Below, piece after piece: positions 42,402 through 64,000 of a DNA stretch of 64,000 nt. How positions within the stretch are numbered: position 1 is the first letter of the stretch; each line of letters starts with the position of its first letter. A program made the position numbers and the translations under genes. Origin of the DNA: Aldehydirespirator sp965116195 (lineage in GTDB: Bacteria; Actinomycetota; Acidimicrobiia; Acidimicrobiales; Aldehydirespiratoraceae); contig OZ220491.1 of the NCBI GenBank assembly GCA_965116195.1, positions 2,604,001-2,668,000 of the forward strand, read 5' to 3'. The notes beneath the pieces were generated by a model that saw nothing but the letters and a program-made list of their open reading frames with translations, searched no databases and had not been told where the DNA came from.

Positions 42402-44398
42402 TGCTGGACTTTGCCTGGCTTGTCCCCGCCTTCCCGCTGGCTGGGTTTGTGTTGTTGTCATGTGTGGGTCGCAGGCTTGGTGAGCCTCGTGCCGGCTGGC
42501 TGGCCACGGCTGCGATGGTTGGCTCATTCCTGTCAACGGCTGGGGTTTTCGCTGCTTTGGTTGCCCGCGAAGCAGCAGAACGCCGCTTCGTGCTCACTCT
42601 GTTTGAATGGGTGCCAGCGGGCGACCTCGCAGTGGACGCGGGCCTGCTCATCGATCCGCTCTCAGTGACGATGGCCTTGTTCGTCACCGGTGTCGGCACG
42701 CTCATCCACCTCTACTCCATCGGCTACATGCATGGTGACGGTGACTTCTCGAAGTTCTTCGTCTATCTCAACCTGTTTGCCTTCTCGATGCTGGTACTGG
42801 TGTTGGGCGACAACCTGGTGCTCACTTTCCTCGGTTGGGAGGGAGTGGGCGTGTGCTCTTATCTGCTCATCTCGTTCTGGTTCAGTGACGAAGCCAACGC
42901 CTCGGCGGGCAAGAAGGCCTTCGTCACCAATCGGGTGGGTGACTGGGGTTTCATGCTGGCCATCTTCTGGGCTTTTTCGGCACTTGGTTCAATCCGTTAC
43001 ATTGACCTGTTCGCGGGCGCGGAGTCCTTGGCTTCCACCACCGCCACGGCAATTGTGATGTTGTTGTTTGTGGGCGCAGCCGGCAAGTCGGCTCAGTTGC
43101 CTCTTTTCGTCTGGTTGCCGGATGCCATGGCCGGCCCGACCCCGGTCTCGGCTCTCATCCATGCGGCCACGATGGTCACCGCCGGCGTGTATCTGATGGT
43201 GCGTGTCAATCCGGTGATCGCCGCAGCCGATGCCTGGGCACCTCAGGTCATGGCCTGGGTCGGCGTGGCCACTGCGTTGTTTGCGGCAGGGGCGGCCATG
43301 GCCCAGAACGACATCAAAAAGGTGTTGGCTTATTCCACGGTGAGCCAACTCGGCTACATGATGCTCGCGGTCGGCTCTGGTGCCTATGTTGCCGCTGTCT
43401 TTCACATGGTCACGCACGCCTTCTTCAAGGCATTGCTTTTTTTGGGTTCGGGATCGGTGATCCACGCTCTGGACGGACAGCAGGACCTGCGCCGTTACGG
43501 CGGGTTGCGGGCTGCGATGCCGCTGACTGCGGTGACGTTCATCGTCGGCTGGCTGGCCATTGCAGGGGTTCCTCCACTGTCTGGCTTCTGGTCCAAAGAC
43601 GAGATACTTCTTTACGCTTTTGAGGCCAGCCCGGCCTTGTGGGCGGTCGGGTTGGTAACCGCGGTGCTGACCGCCTTTTACATGAGCCGTCTCGTGTTCA
43701 TGACCTTCTTCGGCGAGACGCGCTATCACTGTGACCAGGCGCTTCACAACGGTAACCACGACCACCGCGACCACGAAGGCACCGACCAAGACAACCACGA
43801 CAGCGCCGACCGTGACCGCAGTGGCCGGCACACCGCTCACCCGGCACACACAGCGATGCAACCCCACGAACCTGCAGCGCTGATGACGGCACCGTTGGTT
43901 GTGCTGGCCGCAGCCGCTGCGGTTGCTGGTCTGCTCAACCTGCCTTTCACCAGTGGCCTGCACTTTTTGGGCCACTGGTTGGAGCCTGCATTGTTTGGCA
44001 ATGAGGCTCATCTCAGCAGCGGTGCAGCCGTCAAGTGGCTGTTGGCTCTGGTGGCCGTCGTCGGTGCCGGTATCGGGATTGGTTTGGCAGTGGCTGTGTA
44101 TCTGCGTAAGCGGTTGTCGGCCAGCCGATTTGAATGGCCGGCCGCTGCCCGTGCCTTTTATGTTGACGAGGTTTGGACTCGGTTCGTGGGTGGTCCTGGC
44201 CGCAGAGTGTTCGAGTTGGTGGCGGAATTTGATGCTCGGGGCATTGATGGTGCTGTTGACGGGGTGGGCAGGTCGGTGCGTGCCGGTGGTGTCTGGCTGC
44301 GGCGTGCTCAGACCGGTTTCGTGCGCTTTTATGCACTGCTCACCGCTATGGGTGCCGTCTTGTTGCTGGCTTGGTTCCTGTACAGGGCAAGTCTCTAG
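42401..44398 (+). CDS. nuoL: NADH-quinone oxidoreductase subunit L
   Basis: The 665-residue antiporter-like subunit has DPLSVTMALFVTGVGTLIHLYSIGYM, FLGWEGVGVCSYLLISFWF, LPDAMAGPTPVSALIHAATMVTAGVYL and YSTVSQLGYMMLAVGSGAY, plus the C-terminal lateral helix region. A ~45-residue His/Asp-rich insert (HDHRDHEGTDQDNHDSADRD, near residues 450-490) lies in a loop after FMTFFGETRYH. Such His-rich loops are seen in some NuoL proteins, but this one is unusually long and polar. It is the distal proton-pumping subunit. Confidence 0.96.
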   Translation: MLDFAWLVPAFPLAGFVLLSCVGRRLGEPRAGWLATAAMVGSFLSTAGVFAALVAREAAERRFVLTLFEWVPAGDLAVDAGLLIDPLSVTMALFVTGVGTLIHLYSIGYMHGDGDFSKFFVYLNLFAFSMLVLVLGDNLVLTFLGWEGVGVCSYLLISFWFSDEANASAGKKAFVTNRVGDWGFMLAIFWAFSALGSIRYIDLFAGAESLASTTATAIVMLLFVGAAGKSAQLPLFVWLPDAMAGPTPVSALIHAATMVTAGVYLMVRVNPVIAAADAWAPQVMAWVGVATALFAAGAAMAQNDIKKVLAYSTVSQLGYMMLAVGSGAYVAAVFHMVTHAFFKALLFLGSGSVIHALDGQQDLRRYGGLRAAMPLTAVTFIVGWLAIAGVPPLSGFWSKDEILLYAFEASPALWAVGLVTAVLTAFYMSRLVFMTFFGETRYHCDQALHNGNHDHRDHEGTDQDNHDSADRDRSGRHTAHPAHTAMQPHEPAALMTAPLVVLAAAAAVAGLLNLPFTSGLHFLGHWLEPALFGNEAHLSSGAAVKWLLALVAVVGAGIGIGLAVAVYLRKRLSASRFEWPAAARAFYVDEVWTRFVGGPGRRVFELVAEFDARGIDGAVDGVGRSVRAGGVWLRRAQTGFVRFYALLTAMGAVLLLAWFLYRASL

Positions 44399-44644
44399 AT
44401 GACCGAGATGTCAGCCGGGATGACCGCACCTTCGTTCTCTTCAGCAGGAGGCACCAACTGGGGATACGGCCCGTCGCGATACAAGTACAGGATGAACCTC
44501 CACCAATACAGGTGTTGTGTCAGTTGTGATGGATACGGCCCGTCGCGATACAAGTACAGGATGAACCTCCACCAATACAGGTGTTGTGTCAGTTTTGATG
44601 GATACGGCCCGTCGCGATACAAGTACAGGATGAACCCTGGATGA
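44399..44644 (+). CDS. 81-residue repeat micro-ORF bridging nuoL and nuoM
   Basis: ATG 44399 directly follows the nuoL TAG. The peptide starts MTEMSAGM, identical to NuoM's first eight residues, then has three copies of a 23-residue unit (GYGPSRYKYRMNLHQYRCC, 69-bp DNA repeat from 44463). Its TGA overlaps nuoM ATG 44641 (ATGA). The unit length keeps the frame. No family is recognised, and I read it as an expanded duplicate of the nuoM start region that is probably translated. Confidence 0.5.
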   Translation: MTEMSAGMTAPSFSSAGGTNWGYGPSRYKYRMNLHQYRCCVSCDGYGPSRYKYRMNLHQYRCCVSFDGYGPSRYKYRMNPG

Positions 44645-46425
44645 CCGAGATGTCAGCCGGGATGTCCTCAGCCTCGTTTTCGGTGCTGACCGCGCTGGTG
44701 TTGATCCCTGCTGTGGGCGTGGCACTTTTGTTGTTGATCCCCAACTCACGCTCGGAGCTTTTCAAACCTGTGGCTGTGCTGGCCTCCGCTGTGTGTGCGG
44801 TGTTGGCGGCCTGGACTCTGGTGGAGTTCGATGCCAACTCCTCGACCGCTTTCCAGTTTGTGGAGCGATACGAGTGGATCGGAGGCTGGGGCATCTCCTG
44901 GCATGTCGGGGTGGACGGACTCTCATTGTTCCTGGTTTTGATGACAGCGATTATCTTCCCGTTGGCCATTGTCGGCGTGAACGTATCACACTCATCGAAG
45001 TCCTACTTCGGGTGGCTGCTGCTGTTGGAGTCGGGATGTCTGGGTGCGTTCGTGGCTCTGGACTTGATCATGTTCTTTGTCTTCTTCGAGATTGTGCTGG
45101 TGCCCATGTATTTCCTGATCGGCGGCTGGGGACACGGACGCCGGGCGTATGCAGCCACGAAGTTCTTTCTGTTCACGATGTTCGGCTCGGCTGTGATGCT
45201 GGTGGCCACTGTGGCTCTGGCCTTCCTGCACGCCTCTGCTGTGGAGCGGGCCGTGACTTTTGATCTGGTGGCCATCGCCCAGAGCCAGTCGCTGGCCACC
45301 AACACAGCCCGCTGGCTCTTTCTGGCGTTCGCCCTGGCCTTTGCGGTGAAGGTGCCGCTGTTTCCGGTGCATACCTGGCTGCCCGATGCTCACACCAACG
45401 CTCCCACGGTGGGTTCGGTGATATTGGCTGCGGTGATGTTGAAGTTGGGCACCTACGGGCTGGTTCGCTTCGGGCTTTACCTGTTTCCCGAGGCTTCGGT
45501 GTACTTCGCTCCGCTGCTGGTGACATTGGGGGTGATCGGGATCATCTATGGCGCTGTTGCTGCGACCATGCAACGAGATCTCAAGCGGTTGGTGGCTTAC
45601 TCTTCGGTGGCGCATCTGGGTTTCATTGTCATGGGCATCTTCGCGATCAACACTGAGGGCATCACCGGCGGGGTGCTGCAGATGGTCAACCACGGCATTT
45701 CCACAGGGGCGCTGTTCTTGTTGGTGGGCATGATTTATGAGCGCCGCCACACGCGTCAGATTTCCGAGCTCGGTGGCCTGCAGAAGTCGGCACCACTGTT
45801 GGCGGCTGCGTTCATGGTGGTGATGTTGTCGTCGATCGGACTGCCGGGCCTCAATGGTTTCGTGGGTGAGTTGCTGGTGTTGATTGGTGCTTTCAATGCT
45901 CACCGCTGGTGGGCTGTCGTCGCTGCCGCCGGTGTGATTCTGGCTGCGGTGTATCTGCTGTGGGCTTATCAGAGGGTGTTCCACGGCCCGGCTTCGGCAG
46001 AGAACGCCGCCATGGCCGACCTGAAGATGCGTGAGGGACTGCTGATGTTGCCTTTTGTGGCAGCCATAGTGCTGATGGGTGTGTATCCCAAGCCGGTGAT
46101 TGAGCGCATCGAACCGGCTGTTGATGCCGTGATTGCCCATGTTGAGCATCACGTTCCGGGCTTCGCCGAACCTGTGGCTGAGACAAGACCCGAAGGCACA
46201 CTTGATGACCTCGCTCACCTTGATGATCACGAGCATGACACTGAGGACCATTCGAGCCACCCAACGCAATCGGCTGATACAAGCAAGCCAAATGACGCAA
46301 GCCAGTCAGCTGGTGCCGACCAGCCAAGTGACACCGATAGAGCAGACAACACAATCCAACCCACCAACAGTTCATACCAGCCAAACAGCACCGACCACTT
46401 GAGCAGCACAGGCGGTGCGGGTTGA
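44641..46425 (+). CDS. nuoM: NADH-quinone oxidoreductase subunit M
   Basis: The 594-residue antiporter-like subunit has HVGVDGLSLFLVLMTAIIFPLAI, FFVFFEIVLVPMYFLIGGWG, VKVPLFPVHTWLPDAHTNAPTVGSVILAAVMLKLGTYGL and RLVAYSSVAHLGFIVMG. The last ~85 residues (DDLAHLDDHEHDTEDHSSHP and a Ser/Asp/Gln-rich tail) are an extension to the family. ATG 44641 is coupled to the upstream repeat frame. The stop overlaps the nuoN ATG (TGATG). Confidence 0.96.
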   Translation: MTEMSAGMSSASFSVLTALVLIPAVGVALLLLIPNSRSELFKPVAVLASAVCAVLAAWTLVEFDANSSTAFQFVERYEWIGGWGISWHVGVDGLSLFLVLMTAIIFPLAIVGVNVSHSSKSYFGWLLLLESGCLGAFVALDLIMFFVFFEIVLVPMYFLIGGWGHGRRAYAATKFFLFTMFGSAVMLVATVALAFLHASAVERAVTFDLVAIAQSQSLATNTARWLFLAFALAFAVKVPLFPVHTWLPDAHTNAPTVGSVILAAVMLKLGTYGLVRFGLYLFPEASVYFAPLLVTLGVIGIIYGAVAATMQRDLKRLVAYSSVAHLGFIVMGIFAINTEGITGGVLQMVNHGISTGALFLLVGMIYERRHTRQISELGGLQKSAPLLAAAFMVVMLSSIGLPGLNGFVGELLVLIGAFNAHRWWAVVAAAGVILAAVYLLWAYQRVFHGPASAENAAMADLKMREGLLMLPFVAAIVLMGVYPKPVIERIEPAVDAVIAHVEHHVPGFAEPVAETRPEGTLDDLAHLDDHEHDTEDHSSHPTQSADTSKPNDASQSAGADQPSDTDRADNTIQPTNSSYQPNSTDHLSSTGGAG

Positions 46426-47939
46426 TGCGGACGGGCGGACTGCTGGCTCAACTCCCGCCTTTTGAGGCTCCGACACTGGACTGGGTGGGGCTGCTGGTTG
46501 TGCTGATCCCGGCGGCAGGTGCCCTTGTGTGGCTCATGCTCCGCTCGTTGATACCGCAGCGGTTGGTGCCGTCTGTGCTGGACTCGGCCTGGACGTTCGC
46601 GTTGGCCTGCGCCGGGTTCGTGACTGTGGTGATCCTGTGGAACCGCGATGGTGACACAGCCGCTTTTGGTGATCAGTTCGTGCTTGATGGCATGGCGCTG
46701 TTCGCCTCGGCTGTGATCTTTGTGAGTGTCGCCTTGGTTGTGCCGACACTTCCCGCTTTCAGCAGAAGGGTCGGTGTTGCGGGGCCCGAGTTGCATGTGC
46801 TGATTCTGCTCAGCGCGGCGGGTGCGGTTGTGATGGTGGGTGCCGACGATCTGATTGTGTTGTTTCTGGGTCTTGAGACCATGTCAATCTCGTTTTATGT
46901 GCTTGCTGCGCTCAACACTCGTCGCCTTGAGTCACTCGAAGCGGGCCTCAAGTACTTCGTGCTGGGGGCTTTCTCAACTGCGTTTCTGCTTTACGGGATT
47001 GCCCTTGTGTACGGTGCGGTCGGAACCACCAGCCTGGCAGGGATCGGACAGTACCTCGACACTTTCATCGTGCTGCGTGACGGGATGCTGCTGGCCGGAT
47101 TGGCTCTGCTGCTGGTTGGTCTGGCTTTCAAGGTGGCCGCCGTGCCTTTCCACACCTGGGCACCCGATGTGTATGTCGGTGCCCCAACCCCGGTCACTGC
47201 TCTGATGGCATCGGCTGTCAAGGTGGCCGGCTTTGTGGTGTTGTTGCGCGTGTTCGTGGAGGCGCTGCACAGGCGTGCCGATGACTGGCAACCGGTGATC
47301 TACGCCCTGGCTTGTGCCACGCTTGTGGTTGGTGTCGTACTGGCGGCTGTCCAGGACGATGCCAAGCGGATTTTGGCCTATTCGTCAGTTTCTCACGCCG
47401 GCTTCATACTCGTGGGTGTGCAGGCCGCCACTGATGAGGGCACCCGGGGTGTCCTGTTCTATCTGGCCGCCTACGCTCTGATAGCCGTCGGTGCTTTCAC
47501 GGTGCTGTCGGCGCTTTCGGGTGCCAACGACGACCGCACCGACCTGGCATCCTTGACCGGCCTCAGCCGCAGCCGACCGGCACTGGCTCTGGGCTTCACG
47601 GTCCTGCTGTTGGCCCAGGCCGGTGTGCCGTTCACGTCCGGGTTCGTGGCCAAGTTCTCGGTGATCGCTGCTGCTGTTGATGCCCGGTCGTTTTGGCTTG
47701 CGGTGGTCGCCATGATTTGTGCTGTCGTGGCTGCGTTCGCCTACCTGCGGATCGTGGTGGCGATGTACTTCCGGTTCTCCGAAGAAGAAGGTGGAGCGAC
47801 CCAAGACTTCGAGGCTGTCGGCGATCCCCTCGGCTGGGGCACCACCGCGGTGGTGACCGCAACAGCAACCGTCACGCTGGCTTTGGGTGTGGCACCAGGT
47901 TGGCTGGAGTCCCTGGCCCGCACAGCAGCCGGACTGTGA
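46425..47939 (+). CDS. nuoN: NADH-quinone oxidoreductase subunit N
   Basis: The 504-residue subunit has the antiporter-like core, including GLETMSISFYVLAALNTRRLESLEAGLKYFVLGAFSTAFLLYG, FKVAAVPFHTWAPDVYVGAPTPVTALMASAVKVAGF and ILAYSSVSHAGFILVG. It ends the 14-gene operon. ATG 46425 is preferred to TTG 46422. After the stop, GTG 47936 opens a six-residue frame (MSFMSS) that leads nowhere, perhaps a relay remnant. The 270-nt gap to the next gene holds a promoter candidate and G/C-rich sequence but no clear terminator. Confidence 0.96.
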   Translation: MRTGGLLAQLPPFEAPTLDWVGLLVVLIPAAGALVWLMLRSLIPQRLVPSVLDSAWTFALACAGFVTVVILWNRDGDTAAFGDQFVLDGMALFASAVIFVSVALVVPTLPAFSRRVGVAGPELHVLILLSAAGAVVMVGADDLIVLFLGLETMSISFYVLAALNTRRLESLEAGLKYFVLGAFSTAFLLYGIALVYGAVGTTSLAGIGQYLDTFIVLRDGMLLAGLALLLVGLAFKVAAVPFHTWAPDVYVGAPTPVTALMASAVKVAGFVVLLRVFVEALHRRADDWQPVIYALACATLVVGVVLAAVQDDAKRILAYSSVSHAGFILVGVQAATDEGTRGVLFYLAAYALIAVGAFTVLSALSGANDDRTDLASLTGLSRSRPALALGFTVLLLAQAGVPFTSGFVAKFSVIAAAVDARSFWLAVVAMICAVVAAFAYLRIVVAMYFRFSEEEGGATQDFEAVGDPLGWGTTAVVTATATVTLALGVAPGWLESLARTAAGL

Positions 47940-48090
47940 GCTTCATGAGTTCCTGAGAGGGAACTGCCCCGCCCCGCCCCGCCAGAGCCACCAGTCGCAA
48001 ACAGCAGCAGAACCGTCGGCGAGGTCGGCTGCCGGTGTCGGGGGCGGGGGTGCTGGGTGCGGGTGTTCGTGGGGTTCTGGAAACGTGGAG

Positions 48091-48119
48091 TTGACATGAC
48101 AGTCATTGTCGGGTAGCTT
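48091..48119 (+). promoter_or_regulatory. Candidate promoter of the coiled-coil membrane protein gene
   Basis: TTGACA (48091-48096), an exact 17-nt spacer and TAGCTT (48114-48119). GACA-GTCAT-TGTC in the spacer is a short inverted repeat. The start codon lies about 90 nt downstream. Confidence 0.55.
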
Positions 48120-48209
48120 GTCGGGTGGCCTCGCTGCCGGGTCTGTCGGCGGCCTTCATCAGCATCATCCCAACGTCGCATTCAGCGTCGGCGAACCTAG
48201 CGAGGCACC

Positions 48210-48953
48210 ATGAATTCTTCAGCCCATACCCCTGCAGTGAAGGCGGCCCGACTGATGGCAGGCTCCGACACCCCAACCCCAGCAGCGCCCCAAGAGCCAG
48301 CAACCTCACCGGAGCCAACGGCCATACCGGAAGCAGCGACCAACACAGAGCCAGCAACCTCACCGGAGACAGCAGCAATTCCGGGGTCCACGGCCATGCC
48401 GGGAGCGGCGACCAGAACAGTGCCAGCGGCCATGCCGGAGGCAGCAGCCATGCCGGGGTCAGCGACCAGGACAGAGGCAGTGGCTTCGCTGGCTGCGTCG
48501 GGTGAACGGGCTGCGTCCGGTGGCGAGGTTGGGGTCGGACGCCGTGCGTTGCAGCGATTGGCTGAGAATCCTCTTCAGTCGTTGTTCGGTGCGGCCATCA
48601 TTGCGCTGCTCACCTTCACCTTGACCAGCACGCATGCCAGATTCGGTGACATCAACGAGCGATTTCGTGACATCAATGAGCGTTTCGATGATGTCAACGA
48701 GCGCTTTACAGAAGTCAATCGGCGTATTGATGCAACCAACGAGAGGATTACTCGTCTCGAAGAGAAGACGGATGCCCGCTTCGATGCTCTTGAGGCCAAG
48801 ATGGATGCCCGCTTTGAAGCTCTTGAGGCGAGTGTGGCTGAGATCAACCTCAAACTCACCGCGTTGATCGCAGCTCTCAATATGAGTGCCCAGGTAGACG
48901 CAGCACAAGAAGGCAGGATCATCAACCCCGAACAGGCCCCCGATCCCGGGTAG
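48210..48953 (+). CDS. Coiled-coil protein with one TM helix and a low-complexity N-terminus
   Basis: The 247-residue protein has a ~95-residue Ala/Pro/Thr/Glu region with loose repeats (TSPEPTAIPEAATNTEP type), then LQSLFGAAIIALLTFTLTST (TM, ~122-141). A long heptad/undecad coiled coil follows: GDINERFRDINERFDDVNERF, RITRLEEKTDARFDALEAKM and EALEASVAEINLKLTALI. Duplicated INERF and DARF-ALEA units are evident. GAGG precedes ATG 48210. It is possibly a membrane-tethered scaffold; no named family. It is convergent with the right giant gene. Confidence 0.7.
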   Translation: MNSSAHTPAVKAARLMAGSDTPTPAAPQEPATSPEPTAIPEAATNTEPATSPETAAIPGSTAMPGAATRTVPAAMPEAAAMPGSATRTEAVASLAASGERAASGGEVGVGRRALQRLAENPLQSLFGAAIIALLTFTLTSTHARFGDINERFRDINERFDDVNERFTEVNRRIDATNERITRLEEKTDARFDALEAKMDARFEALEASVAEINLKLTALIAALNMSAQVDAAQEGRIINPEQAPDPG

Positions 48954-49261
48954 GCCCCTGATACCGACTCAACAACCAGCATCGCCAACAGCCAACTCGG
49001 GGTACCAGGTTGTCACAATCTCTCTACTGTGCTGCAAGGGAAGAGGAAGCCCGGGGCCATTGTCACCGTGACTTCCAGAGGTTCTGTTGAACCTGGCAAG
49101 CCACAGGAAGACGCGAGATCGCAACCGTAACAAGTGTCACACCCGATTACGGAATGCGACATAGGTCAAATCCGCTCAAGGATTGTACCAGAAGTCACAC
49201 TTTAAGATCGGCAACCACACCTAGTTTCGTATATTGTCAATAAGGGGACAGGTCGGTTGGT
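48954..49261. other. Gap between convergent genes, no gene seen
   Basis: This 308-nt stretch separates the convergent ends of the coiled-coil gene and the right giant gene. I see no open frame with coding character, no strong hairpin followed by a T run on either strand, and no tRNA. Confidence 0.5.

Positions 49262-64000
<14,739 letters not shown>

Overview
The window looks like a chromosome segment of a moderately high-GC actinobacterium, most likely of the class Acidimicrobiia. The evidence is a 14-gene nuoA-N operon directly behind a split cytochrome b/Rieske/ferredoxin/diheme cytochrome cluster, an mshA-type glycosyltransferase (mycothiol pathway), a YbjN gene and S-layer-homology surface proteins with poly-threonine linkers. 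The class assignment is inference.

Layout. At 1-11120 (minus) lies most of a giant surface protein, whose SLH C-terminus runs off the left edge. At 11.4-20 kb is an accessory stretch: a gamma-glutamyltransferase-like gene with an odd insert, an FAD oxidoreductase, a DarT/DarG ADP-ribosylation toxin-antitoxin pair preceded by a 13-C homopolymer, a decapitated DNA methylase-HNH gene, a small membrane protein, tRNA-Lys(UUU), a DUF2237 gene, a 72-bp minisatellite and a YgjP-type metallopeptidase. At 20-22.4 kb are moaD, mshA and ybjN. At 23-29.4 kb are the subunits of a quinol:cytochrome c oxidoreductase: membrane protein, two-cluster ferredoxin, cytochrome b6-like and subunit-IV-like proteins, Rieske, diheme cytochrome c and an unrecognised membrane subunit. 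At 29.4-47.9 kb is complete nuoA-N. At 48.2 kb is a coiled-coil membrane protein. From 49262 to the right edge (minus) is a second giant repeat protein of at least 4912 residues, missing its N-terminus. The respiratory genes would carry electrons from NADH through menaquinone to cytochrome c.

The most unusual structure is in the gaps between co-directional genes. Almost every gap longer than 40 nt in the respiratory cluster is bridged by one or several tandem micro-ORFs. Each begins at, or within a few bases of, the preceding stop, and each ends in a stop that overlaps the next start (ATGA, GTGA, TGATG, TAATG). Many of these peptides copy the N-terminus of the following gene, the C-terminus of the preceding gene, or both, as if stop-start junctions had been tandemly duplicated and kept in phase. 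This looks like a translational termination-reinitiation relay. The same habit is seen between moaD and mshA, before ybjN and before the YgjP gene.

Other points of interest are low-complexity insertions inside conserved NADH dehydrogenase subunits (NuoA, G, L, M), near-identical blocks of more than 1 kb shared by the two giant genes as direct repeats flanking the respiratory cluster, and a CRP-type palindrome upstream of the left giant gene.
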